A stretch of 29,451 bases of DNA from a virus. Both the position numbers and the translations under genes were made by a program. The DNA lies in IMG/VR virus record IMGVR_UViG_3300047357_000286, positions 1 through 29,451 of that record. The stretch is one strand, 5' to 3'. Each line of letters opens with the position of its first letter. Position 1 is the stretch's first letter. The notes under the pieces were generated by a model that worked only from the letters and a program-made list of their open reading frames with translations, searched no databases and was not told the origin of the DNA. Positions 23,781 through 29,437 of this stretch are shown piece after piece.

Positions 23781-23809
23781 GGTGTAGGGAAAGGTATTTG
23801 GATGGTCAA
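23781..23809 (-). promoter_or_regulatory. Possible leftward promoter for the exonuclease operon
   Basis: TTGACC (23809-23804), a 17-nt spacer and TACACC (23786-23781). The -10 is weak, but CTTCTTGAC and the downstream CCTTAC repeat the layout before the SSB-like gene (18322-18350), which suggests a shared class of leftward promoters. Confidence 0.35.
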
Positions 23810-23890
23810 GAAGAATCGTCCTTGTTTTTTTAAAAAAAACTTTGGTTCCTTGGTCTCAATCAAATCGGTGTAGCTCTTGGCGTTTGGACA

Positions 23891-24161
23891 TGGTTCACCC
23901 ATTACGAATGAACCACGTCCTGCTGTCTTGTCTCAAATCGTATGAGTCTGACGCTCTTTCATGTCGCCCCGCTTGGCTGTGGTAAGTGCTGTATAAGCTA
24001 CGGGACGGTGTTCACGCTCCGCTAGGAGCCACCTGTTACGCTAGGTCGGTATCTCTGTCAAACCTAGCAACCACTAGAACCGAGAAGCTACGCTCCAGGT
24101 TCCGTTGTGCAGACTTGGGTTAACCTGTGAGGCCACTTGCTCCGCTAGACTGTATGGGCAT
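23891..24161. other. Noncoding segment with several inverted repeats
   Basis: No gene is seen between the ncRNA terminator and the exonuclease leader. Hairpin candidates follow each other: TGGTTCA/TGAACCA (23891-23915), GGTG...GCTCC-GCTA-GGAGC-CACC (24007-24033), a perfect GCTAGGT/ACCTAGC (24040-24068) and GAACC/GGTTC (24077-24102). Variants of GCTCCGCTAG recur three times (24016, 24089, 24139). I found no tRNA cloverleaf. It may be part of an origin, a structured RNA or a scar; this is undecided. Confidence 0.45.
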
Positions 24162-24200
24162 AAAAAAACCCCTCCTACATGTCAAGCTGTAGGAAGGGTT
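24162..24200 (-). terminator. Leftward rho-independent terminator of the ncRNA
   Basis: A 13-bp stem with one G.U pair (24200-24188 with 24179-24167), an 8-nt loop and seven T residues (24168-24162) when read leftward. It separates the small-gene block from the replication block. Confidence 0.85.
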
Positions 24201-24304
24201 TAAAGTTGCTTGAGAACAAGCGGGGAAAGTTAAACTGATCCGTCTTGACACGGTAGCATTTCTGCTATGATTGAATTTAGTAAACAAGTTTTGGCAACTT
24301 GTCA
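24162..24304 (-). ncRNA. Putative structured phage small RNA, about 140 nt
   Basis: The stretch between an extended -10 promoter (24309-24321) and a strong terminator (24162-24200) has no credible gene but, read leftward, folds into consecutive hairpins: ACAAGTT/AACTTGT (24284-24302), TAGCA-GAAA-TGCTA with a GNRA loop (24254-24267), CCGT/ACGG (24240-24253), GCTTG-TTCT-CAAGC (24208-24221) and the terminator. The promoter overlaps the stop codon of the upstream gene. I recognise no known RNA family. Function unknown: it could be a regulator of host or phage transcription or mRNA. A short TTG-started frame across it is judged spurious. Confidence 0.58.
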
Positions 24305-24308
24305 AGCG

Positions 24309-24321
24309 GTATTATATCACA
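24309..24321 (-). promoter_or_regulatory. Extended -10 promoter, copy 3 (leftward)
   Basis: TGTGATATAATAC matches the copy at 3447-3459 over 13 nt. The TAA inside TATAAT is the stop codon of the gene ending at 24312. GAGACA lies 18 nt upstream of the -10 as a weak -35. It should start an RNA near 24304. Confidence 0.55.
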
Positions 24322-24533
24322 GATGCTAACACCCTGTCTCCGTAGCTCTCCTTGAGCCGTAAAGGGGCTATATTGCCGTTTTCATGGATGGCGAGACACT
24401 TACCTGGGGCAATGAGTGTAAAGCCGCTCACGCTAAACTCAGGCGCGTCAATCTCTGTTATGTGATAGGCAGAGTGGACTTGCTCCTCTGACAATTGTGG
24501 GTGATCCTTTCGGTATTGTTGTATGGTTTTCAT
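24312..24533 (-). CDS. Small unknown protein
   Basis: This 73-residue protein starts MKTIQQYRKDHPQLSEEQVH and continues as a beta-rich domain (PEFSVSGFTLIAPGKCLAIH). Its last codons GTGATATAA form part of the promoter of the downstream ncRNA. No family is recognised. Confidence 0.58.
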   Translation of the reverse strand: MKTIQQYRKDHPQLSEEQVHSAYHITEIDAPEFSVSGFTLIAPGKCLAIHENGNIAPLRLKESYGDRVLASVI

Positions 24534-24541
24534 GTTTTGTT

Positions 24542-24850
24542 TTAGTTGGATGGCATTTGAATACCTGCATGGAAGCAGGCTTTTCGTAGTGCTTGGCAGT
24601 AGATTGTGCTTTCTTTATCGTCGGCCTTCCTGCGAGCCTTCACTCGCTGAATGGCATATGTAACGCTCGACGCGTTCCTGTTAACTAGCTTAGATATTTC
24701 TGTGTGCGTGTATTCGTGCAAGTGCATTATGTAGGCTATTGCTTCTCTGGCATGGCAAGCTCGCCTTGTGCGAGACTTCCCGCGAATGACACTTGGCGTG
24801 CTTCCAAACTCGTTGGCGGCAATTTCCATTAGTTGGCTTTCTGTTTTCAT
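24542..24850 (-). CDS. DnaA domain IV-like DNA-binding protein
   Basis: This protein of 102 residues from the ATG at 24850 (MKTESQLMEIAANEFGSTPS) overlaps the previous stop as ATGA, which fixes this start. Residues 20-75 resemble the C-terminal DNA-binding domain of DnaA: VIRGKSRTRRACHAREAIAY (a basic helix), IMHLHEYTHTEISKLVNRNA and SSVTYAIQRVKAR, corresponding to the HTH with its signature before the last helix. The ATPase domain is absent. It could bind DnaA-type boxes or an operator and act as regulator or competitor of host initiation. No TTATNCACA box was noticed in the window. Confidence 0.65.
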   Translation of the reverse strand: MKTESQLMEIAANEFGSTPSVIRGKSRTRRACHAREAIAYIMHLHEYTHTEISKLVNRNASSVTYAIQRVKARRKADDKESTIYCQALRKACFHAGIQMPSN

Positions 24851-25107
24851 TTGCTGTTTGTTATTCCTTTCTTCGTTTTGTAGTATTGTGACAGACTTAT
24901 GCCCACTTGTGGGCAAGCGTCCTTAACCATCACACCTTGCGCTTGTAACTTGCCTACGGCCTTGACTGCTTCATGCGGGTCAATGCCTAGCGTTCTCATG
25001 TGAGTAGTGCCAGACTTTACGATGATGTCATCCTCACCTTCTGGCGGCACTTTGTCTTTAATGCTTTCCATGTATCGGACTGCGCTTGCTATCATGCTTC
25101 CTGTCAT
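24847..25107 (-). CDS. Small protein with HTH-like C-terminus
   Basis: This 86-residue protein starts MTGSMIASAVRYMESIKDKV. Residues about 55-80, VMVKDACPQVGISLSQYYKT, resemble a resolvase/transposase-type helix-turn-helix. It overlaps neighbours by 1 and 4 nt and precedes the DnaA-like gene, so the two may form a small regulatory pair. This is an inference. Confidence 0.57.
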   Translation of the reverse strand: MTGSMIASAVRYMESIKDKVPPEGEDDIIVKSGTTHMRTLGIDPHEAVKAVGKLQAQGVMVKDACPQVGISLSQYYKTKKGITNSK

Positions 25108-25289
25108 TACTTCTTTACTTTCTCTTTTGTTGTTTTACTAAAAGGAGACTTGCGTTGCTCTCCCTTGCTCTCTCCTACCGTGCTTGCTGTTAAAAGCCTA
25201 CGGTATGCGTCTCGTGCCGCCCCAGAGGCCACGAAGCCCATGCAACTTGAAACTTTGCTTTGCGTTCCTGCTATGTCTAATGCTCTCAT
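25107..25289 (-). CDS. Small basic protein, HTH-operon member
   Basis: This 60-residue basic protein (MRALDIAGTQSKVSSCMGFV...KSPFSKTTKEKVKK) overlaps both neighbours, by ATGA upstream and TAATG downstream. No family is recognised. Confidence 0.5.
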   Translation of the reverse strand: MRALDIAGTQSKVSSCMGFVASGAARDAYRRLLTASTVGESKGEQRKSPFSKTTKEKVKK

Positions 25290-25456
25290 TTGTTTACTTG
25301 GTTTGCGTATTGGATTAGTGAGCTTGCAACGTCTTGCGGCAAGCCTAGTTGGTCAATGGCGTATCTTGTTGCCGCCTCTGGTGTTCCTTGATGGGAGCCA
25401 ATCATCTGATTGATCAAAATCTTGGCGTTTTCTAGTTTGTCCGTGATGTCTTCCAT
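25286..25456 (-). CDS. Small acidic-helical protein
   Basis: This 56-residue protein (MEDITDKLENAKILINQMIG...) runs from the ATG at 25456 to TGA at 25286 and overlaps the next start as ATGA. It is helical with the pattern TPEAATRYAIDQLGLPQDVA. Function is unknown. Confidence 0.55.
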   Translation of the reverse strand: MEDITDKLENAKILINQMIGSHQGTPEAATRYAIDQLGLPQDVASSLIQYANQVNK

Positions 25457-25460
25457 TGGT

Positions 25461-25652
25461 TTACATGTATGGCACGGTTAGGTCGTCGATCATTTGAAGC
25501 AAGACACCCCTGTGATCCTCTAAGGTGTCCGCGTGATGCACTAAGACCTCCGCAAGTGTCTCTATGTTGTCTTGTGCTTTGTTTACGGCGTGATTTAGCA
25601 AGCCCAGCGCGATGGCTGAAGCGATTATATAACTTATTATAATTTTATTCAT
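25461..25652 (-). CDS. Small membrane protein
   Basis: This 63-residue protein starts at the ATG at 25652, which overlaps the upstream stop as ATGA; a longer start is rejected. Residues 3-20 (KIIISYIIASAIALGLLN) form a membrane segment, followed by a helical region (KAQDNIETLAEVLVHHADTL) that could be a coiled coil. It may act on the host membrane or in lysis control; unproven. Confidence 0.55.
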   Translation of the reverse strand: MNKIIISYIIASAIALGLLNHAVNKAQDNIETLAEVLVHHADTLEDHRGVLLQMIDDLTVPYM

Positions 25653-25894
25653 TGTTCGTTTACGTATTTTTCGTATTGGATTTTCCATTGCTTATATTTG
25701 ATTGATATAATTTCTTCGATGGCGCAAGTGATTGAGTGCCAGTTAATTCCGACTTCGGAGTCGTGCTTTTGTTCTAGAAATCGCAAGGTTTTTCGTGCGT
25801 CCTCGACGGACAGGTCAATCCCCATGCCGTCTTTGGCGTGGTCAATGATATCTTGTGATGTCCATATGATGTTGAGTGTGTCTTCTGTTTTCAT
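25649..25894 (-). CDS. Small protein, unknown
   Basis: This 81-residue protein starts MKTEDTLNIIWTSQDIIDHA, with ISIKYKQWKIQYEKYVNEQ at the end. The leader is a tandem A/C-rich element (AACCATAAACTAACCATAAACAAACC). It overlaps the membrane-protein gene by 4 nt. No family recognised. Confidence 0.57.
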   Translation of the reverse strand: MKTEDTLNIIWTSQDIIDHAKDGMGIDLSVEDARKTLRFLEQKHDSEVGINWHSITCAIEEIISIKYKQWKIQYEKYVNEQ

Positions 25895-25924
25895 GGTTTG
25901 TTTATGGTTAGTTTATGGTTAGAG

Positions 25925-26023
25925 TTAAAGCGTGTGCAGGCCGTAGCAAACGCAAATGATTGCCGCTATAATGCAAGCAACCGTGCAGATTGCCAAGATT
26001 TGATTGTCTGTTAGTTTGTTCAT
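25925..26023 (-). CDS. 32-residue membrane peptide
   Basis: The frame MNKLTDNQILAICTVACIIA... (32 residues) is mainly one hydrophobic segment with four Cys residues. It starts at 26023, overlapping the upstream gene's stop as ATGA, and ends with TAA at 25925. Short leftward membrane peptides recur in this block. Support is coupling and composition. Confidence 0.42.
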   Translation of the reverse strand: MNKLTDNQILAICTVACIIAAIICVCYGLHTL

Positions 26024-26163
26024 GGTGTGTTTGTGTCGTTTTCTAATTTAGTTACTAAGTCCTGGATTTTAAGCAGGTCATCTTTTGTTACTTCGCTAGG
26101 TTCGTCCAGTAAACAAGCAATGTCGATGGACAAGGTGGCTATTGTTTCGTTTATGTTTTCCAT
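26020..26163 (-). CDS. 47-residue acidic protein
   Basis: The frame MENINETIATLSIDIACLLD... runs from the ATG at 26163 and stops with TGA at 26020 in ATGA overlap with the next gene. It is acidic and helical, with KDDLLKIQDLVTKLENDTN. No family recognised. Confidence 0.45.
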   Translation of the reverse strand: MENINETIATLSIDIACLLDEPSEVTKDDLLKIQDLVTKLENDTNTP

Positions 26164-26181
26164 AGTGTGTTGTGTGTGTGG

Positions 26182-26529
26182 TTAAAAGGTGGAGACAATG
26201 ATGCCACCATCAAAGCGCAGTAATGTTCCACGCTCTTCAATGTATTCAATAACTAAATCATCGCGCTCGTCATCATTCTTAGCTTCCGCTAAAGACTGGT
26301 CCAGGTCTGAGTTGCCATTAGTAAACTCTACTTGCCAGTCTTTAAGGCTCTTATACTCAGAGAAGTCACAACGGAGCATGACTATGTCTAACTCTAGCTC
26401 TTCTCCAATGTCTTGTTCGTAGTCTTCAAGATACTCGGCAAGTGCTAGTGCGCCGCCTGGCGTCCAGTTTGCGTGTTTGTCTTTAAATAGTGCAGTTGCG
26501 ACATCGTAGGTGCTTAGTGTTTTTTTCAT
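26182..26529 (-). CDS. Conserved-type small phage protein, unknown
   Basis: This 115-residue acidic protein (MKKTLSTYDVATALFKDKHA...) contains GGALALAEYLEDYEQDIGEE and LDIVMLRCDFSEYKSLKDWQ, which I recall as a recurring phage accessory family of unknown function. The end, EERGTLLRFDGGIIVSTF, is beta-rich. Its leader holds the best tandem of the A/C-rich elements (26530-26557). Confidence 0.62.
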   Translation of the reverse strand: MKKTLSTYDVATALFKDKHANWTPGGALALAEYLEDYEQDIGEELELDIVMLRCDFSEYKSLKDWQVEFTNGNSDLDQSLAEAKNDDERDDLVIEYIEERGTLLRFDGGIIVSTF

Positions 26530-26557
26530 GGTTTGTTTATGGTTTGTTTATGGTTTG
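26530..26557 (-). repeat. Tandem A/C-rich leader element (best copy)
   Basis: Read leftward, ATAAACAAACC is tandem before the ATG at 26529, and ACAAACC precedes it. Related ATAAAC(A/T)AACC, ACCATAAAC or ACCAAAC sequences lie just upstream of about fifteen leftward genes (e.g. 22161, 22400, 22727, 22978, 25894, 26979, 27391, 27681, 28167). They lie where a ribosome binding site would be but contain no AGGAG. Confidence 0.6.
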
Positions 26558-26559
26558 TG

Positions 26560-26979
26560 TTACTTATAAAAGAGATGCTTTCCGATAGTGCAAGTCTTTT
26601 TAAGCGAGCTTGCCCAGTATGGGTTGCAATAGTCTGCGTGGTAATGATCCGCACCGCCCGTATAATTCGTAGGCGATCCTTTAACAATGGCCATAGCTTC
26701 GTTAAAACGCGGGTGCCGCTTTGCTTTGGCAAGTAATTGGTCAATCCTTCCGCTATTCCAGCAACTGAACTGTTTACGCTGTAAGCACACTTGCCGGGTT
26801 GTAAGCTTGCGCTTTGCCGCCCGGTTCTGTATAACCTCGTTTACCGCTTCCATAGAGCCAGTTGAATACTCTCCCCCCGCTTCCAAGATAAGGGTTGCCG
26901 CGACGATCTCAGACGCATTGACGGATAGGTTTGATAGTAAGCCCATTGCAAGGGCAAATATAATTGTTTTCGTTTTCAT
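26560..26979 (-). CDS. Secreted SleB/CwlJ-type cell-wall hydrolase (endolysin candidate)
   Basis: This 139-residue protein has a signal peptide (MKTKTIIFALAMGLLSNLSV, with cleavage near NASE) followed by a Hydrolase_2-type domain: ASEIVAATLILEAGGEYSTG (catalytic Glu in LEAGGE), VNEVIQNRAAKRK, CLQRKQFSCWNSGR, YTGGADHYHADYCNPYWASS and a terminal IGKHLFYK. It would cleave peptidoglycan after export and is the likely lysin of this phage. It lies in the early-direction block, far from the late holin candidates. A structured leader (26980-27124) precedes it. It lacks a transmembrane anchor other than the cleavable signal. Confidence 0.83.
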   Translation of the reverse strand: MKTKTIIFALAMGLLSNLSVNASEIVAATLILEAGGEYSTGSMEAVNEVIQNRAAKRKLTTRQVCLQRKQFSCWNSGRIDQLLAKAKRHPRFNEAMAIVKGSPTNYTGGADHYHADYCNPYWASSLKKTCTIGKHLFYK

Positions 26980-27124
26980 GGTTTGTTTATTGGTTTGAAT
27001 GCCTTTTAATGGGACAGAATTGACCCTGTAAGGCGTTTTGTTTGTTTATAGGCGTCTTTGCCTACCCCGAAACCCCGCGCCCCGTATACGGGAACGCGGG
27101 GCGCAAGGTTGGAAGGGTTATACG
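26980..27124 (-). promoter_or_regulatory. Structured leader of the cell-wall hydrolase
   Basis: Two inverted repeats lie in this 145-nt gap. A GC-rich one has alternative pairings, GCGCCCCG/CGGGGCGC (27077-27104) or CCCCGCG/CGCGGGG (27073-27101), around CCCGTATACGGG. The second is GCCTT...AAGGC with inner ACAG/CTGT (27001-27034). Neither is followed by a T-run, so this is more likely an mRNA leader or attenuator than a terminator. An A/C-rich element precedes the ATG. Confidence 0.48.
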
Positions 27125-27391
27125 CTAGTCGCGGTAACAGCCTAAAGGGCTTTCTTGGCGCAACTCATCCCACCATTCAGTATCATCCGGGATAGCGTCT
27201 AGCTCGTGGCTAGGTGTCTTACCTGCACCACTCAGCTCATTAATGCCATCCTCTAGGACGCTTCTGGCCTCTCTTAGTATGGTGAATAAAACCATATTCT
27301 CAGACTCGTATGCGTCTGAAACTTTAAATGTCAGTAGCCTTTTGGCGTGTGCCAGTGCTAGAATGTTTCGTTTGATCTGTTTTTTATCCAT
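27125..27391 (-). CDS. Small protein, unknown
   Basis: This protein of 88 residues from the ATG at 27391 (MDKKQIKRNILALAHAKRLL...) is helical, with EARSVLEDGINELSGAGKTP and an acidic Trp-containing tail (DDTEWWDELRQE). The inner start is preferred because of its leader (CCAATACAAACT). No family is recognised. Confidence 0.55.
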   Translation of the reverse strand: MDKKQIKRNILALAHAKRLLTFKVSDAYESENMVLFTILREARSVLEDGINELSGAGKTPSHELDAIPDDTEWWDELRQESPLGCYRD

Positions 27392-27411
27392 AGTTTGTAT
27401 TGGTTTGATGG

Positions 27412-27681
27412 TTAAGCGTTGCAAGTAAAGAAGCTATCCCCTTCATCCATAGGAAACGAGTAGTTCCTTTCAGCGCGGTCGTTTATAATTTGAATGGCCC
27501 GGGTTGTATCCGCAATCACGATATGGGAAAGCGTAACACCTCCCTCTTTCAATTCATCTAATGTCTTTTGGGCGGCACCCCTACTATCAAAGCAAGCTAT
27601 CCCTGCTGACTCGCCATCAGTTCCGATGAAGTCGTAGTAAGTCTTATCTGTAGGTAGGTTGAGTTTGTTTTCGTTTTTCAT
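27412..27681 (-). CDS. Small protein, unknown
   Basis: This 89-residue protein starts MKNENKLNLPTDKTYYDFIG and is probably alpha/beta with two Cys residues. Segments GIACFDSRGAAQKTLDELKE and VTLSHIVIADTTRAIQIIND are clear. Function unknown; the leader contains ACCATAAACTT. Confidence 0.56.
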   Translation of the reverse strand: MKNENKLNLPTDKTYYDFIGTDGESAGIACFDSRGAAQKTLDELKEGGVTLSHIVIADTTRAIQIINDRAERNYSFPMDEGDSFFTCNA

Positions 27682-27723
27682 GTTTATATATTAAGTTTAT
27701 GGTTTGAATGGTATATATTTAGT

Positions 27724-27858
27724 TTAGTTGCTAGCCTTTGCGCTTTCATAAGCGGCCTTTGCTTCCGATTCGGTAGAGTAATTACCTAGGCACTTGCCAT
27801 TGATCCATGCGCTAAAGTAAGCTTTAGGTAACCAGTCATTCATATTTTCGATTTTCAT
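27724..27858 (-). CDS. 44-residue protein with AP2-like pattern
   Basis: The frame MKIENMNDWLPKAYFSAWIN... (44 residues) runs from the ATG at 27858 to TAA at 27724. FSAWINGKCLGNYSTESEAK-AAYESAK resembles the core of AP2-type DNA-binding domains (W-x-A-x-I, LG-x-F/Y, EEA-x-x-AY-x-x-A), which occur in phage homing endonucleases. The similarity is short and may be accidental. The leader has AAAGGAAAAC, an A/C-rich element with a partial ribosome binding site. Confidence 0.45.
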   Translation of the reverse strand: MKIENMNDWLPKAYFSAWINGKCLGNYSTESEAKAAYESAKASN

Positions 27859-27900
27859 TTGTTTTCCTTTGTTTATGGTTAGTTGAAAGATGCGGTAAGG

Positions 27901-28167
27901 TTAAAGAATTGATGCGATTTCCTCCGCTTCCTCAAATTTGCGGCGAACCTGTGATTCAAGCTTCGCCCATCTATTTAAGAACCCATCTAGGTTTTTCATG
28001 TCTGCCCATCCGTGATTTTTCATGTAGTCCTTTTGGGCATTAATCATGCAAGTCGAAGTGGCTTGCTCTGCGGTTACACGACCGACCGTAACCATGTCTT
28101 CAAAAGTGAAACCCTCAAAGATGGATGGTGTATTTAGAATTGCTTTAACTGTAGGTAATTTATTCAT
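27901..28167 (-). CDS. Small helical protein, unknown
   Basis: This 88-residue protein (MNKLPTVKAILNTPSIFEGF...) has a MVTVGRVTAEQATSTCMINA segment and an acidic, basic C-terminal helix (SQVRRKFEEAEEIASIL). It follows a structured leader at 28168-28286. No family is recognised. Confidence 0.57.
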   Translation of the reverse strand: MNKLPTVKAILNTPSIFEGFTFEDMVTVGRVTAEQATSTCMINAQKDYMKNHGWADMKNLDGFLNRWAKLESQVRRKFEEAEEIASIL

Positions 28168-28286
28168 GATGTATTTGTTTATCCTTTGTTTAGTTTATGG
28201 TTTATGGTTTCAGGCGATTCATTCGCCTACCTCAAAGGCCGCTCGACTCAATTGAGAAGGCGGCCAAAGGGTTTGAAGGGTTTCGA
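28168..28286 (-). promoter_or_regulatory. Leader with two hairpins between small genes
   Basis: GGCCGC/GCGGCC (28237-28265) encloses a CTCAATTGAG palindrome (28247-28256), and AGGCGA/TCGCCT (28212-28228) follows. The first is followed by only three T when read leftward, so it is a weak terminator or processing site; the second is close to an A/C-rich element before the ATG at 28167. Confidence 0.45.
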
Positions 28287-28592
28287 TTACTTACGAACCA
28301 AGGCATCAACTACCTTTTCGCAAGAGAACCTCAAAGTAGAAGCTTTCTCGGCTTTAAGGTGTAAAGACATAAGGTAAGCCGTCGAACCTTCTGGAGCTTT
28401 GGCACATCCCATGGTTTTCCAGTTACCATGAGTTTGACCGAAGAACTTGGAAAGCTTACGCTCTGAAGCGCGAACCTTGCGATACTCGGAGACAACCTCT
28501 GGGCTGTAAAGAGTAGCAATCTTGTCATCGATTGCGCACTCTGTTTCCCACGCTTGGTCACGTAGGCTGTTTATTTCTGATACCGTAGTCAT
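28287..28592 (-). CDS. First leftward gene: small helical protein
   Basis: This 101-residue protein (MTTVSEINSLRDQAWETECA...) has helical segments (EYRKVRASERKLSKFFGQTH) and an ending rich in Lys and Ala. It is the first gene of the leftward block behind a TTGACA promoter (28650-28679), as expected for an immediate-early product. The leader AACAAAGGATTAAACAA contains AAAGGA, a possible ribosome binding site. Function unknown. Confidence 0.6.
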   Translation of the reverse strand: MTTVSEINSLRDQAWETECAIDDKIATLYSPEVVSEYRKVRASERKLSKFFGQTHGNWKTMGCAKAPEGSTAYLMSLHLKAEKASTLRFSCEKVVDALVRK

Positions 28593-28649
28593 TTGTTTAA
28601 TCCTTTGTTTAGTTTAAGTTTCGCTTAGCAGTTTGCTTGCGATACAAAC

Positions 28650-28679
28650 ACATTACCTGAGTGCATTACTACATGTCAA
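28650..28679 (-). promoter_or_regulatory. Early leftward sigma70-like promoter
   Basis: TTGACA (28679-28674) is a perfect -35, with TAATGT (28655-28650) 18 nt away as a 3/6 -10. The mRNA would start near 28644, about 50 nt before the ATG at 28592. Confidence 0.5.
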
Positions 28680-29258
28680 CACCTTTTTTGAATAAATCTT
28701 AACTTTTTTTCTCTACCTAGGATAGACCATAGAATAAGCTTATCGAATACCGGTCGCAAGATGTATCCCTCCAACAAAGAATAAAAACAATCCCACACGC
28801 GCGAGCTGGCCAACAATCTGCCAAGCAAACCGCATGCGATCTATGCAAGCTCACATTTTTTCGACAGGGGTGGGGGCCGTCAGCAAACGACTGCTACTCA
28901 GATATGTATATACATCCACCACCCTATAAAAAAATATATTCCTGCGAGGCTTCTATATACGTTAGGTTCTGTTGCGTAGACACAGCTTCGCCCCATGGGC
29001 TAATATCAACGGTTTACGAAAGTAGCAATCAGAGATCACTAGGAGTGGAGGTAGTTAAGTCAATACACTATATCGTTGATAATATTTTATGGCTAGCTTG
29101 CGTGGCGTCATCAGGGCTATCCAACCTCTAAGCATTAGGGACACCCGTATTCCTACGACTATCTCGTTCCTCGATGCCTACCCGTATTTTTACAACTCAT
29201 AGTGGGGGACTACAGGACTTGGGCTTACACGCTTGCTCCGATGGTTGACTGAATAAGT

Positions 29259-29267
29259 ATTATAGCA
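29259..29267 (-). promoter_or_regulatory. Extended -10 element, leftward
   Basis: TGCTATAAT (29267-29259) followed by AC repeats the TGn-TATAATAC form of the other three copies. The nearest leftward gene starts 660 nt further on, so it would make a long untranslated RNA; it may regulate the operator region or be accidental. Confidence 0.35.
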
Positions 29268-29290
29268 AGAACCGTGCCAATTTGTATAAA

Positions 29291-29390
29291 TGGTCAAAAT
29301 TGACCAGTATGAGAGTTTTATCAACGACTTACAGAAGTGCCATAAAATGTAGTGGTCAAAAATGACCAGAGGTGTGGTCAAATTTGCTCA
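29291..29390. promoter_or_regulatory. Three operator-like inverted repeats TGGTCA-N4-TGACCA
   Basis: TGGTCAAAATTGACCA (29291-29306) and TGGTCAAAAATGACCA (29353-29368) are perfect dyads; TGGTCAAATTTGCTCA (29375-29390) is a degenerate copy. Starts are 62 and 22 nt apart, the latter about two helical turns. They probably bind a dimeric regulator beside the divergent early promoters, or are origin iterons. Confidence 0.6.
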
Positions 29391-29437
29391 TTTATGGGGG
29401 GTTGACAAATTATGGTAAGTATGATTGGCTTTGGATT

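Larger units (their letters stand above)
28593..29437. other. Long noncoding control region
   Basis: About 845 nt have no credible gene on either strand. They hold the early leftward promoter (28650-28679), a perfect 12-bp palindrome ATGTATATACAT (28904-28915), an extended -10 (29259-29267, leftward) and three operator-like repeats (29291-29390). Upstream of the promoter the sequence is rich in homopolymer T/A runs. An origin of replication or early switch is plausible; nothing else is recognised. Confidence 0.55.

Noticed and set aside
23891-24161. tRNA gene in the structured segment
   Set aside because: No TTCRA-type T-loop with matching stems and no acceptor stem could be fitted on either strand.
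24245-24272. Rightward TTGACA-N15-TGCTATGAT promoter-like sequence
   Set aside because: It arises from the hairpin sequences of the ncRNA candidate, has short spacing and no rightward gene follows; kept only as a possible antisense start.
24120-24305. A 61-residue leftward open frame across the ncRNA candidate
   Set aside because: It starts at a TTG inside the first hairpin, has an unlikely composition and reads through the terminator; structure explains the sequence better.
25698-25722. TGATATAAT on the + strand inside a leftward gene
   Set aside because: No rightward gene follows and flanking bases do not match the other promoter copies; likely chance.
22162-28286. CRISPR array suggested by recurring short leader elements
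   Set aside because: Elements are 10-20 nt, degenerate, and spaced by genes, not by uniform spacers.
28331-28561. Second-frame 76-residue open frame within the first leftward gene
   Set aside because: No motif, no overlapping start and composition of a shifted translation; unlike 19081-20235.
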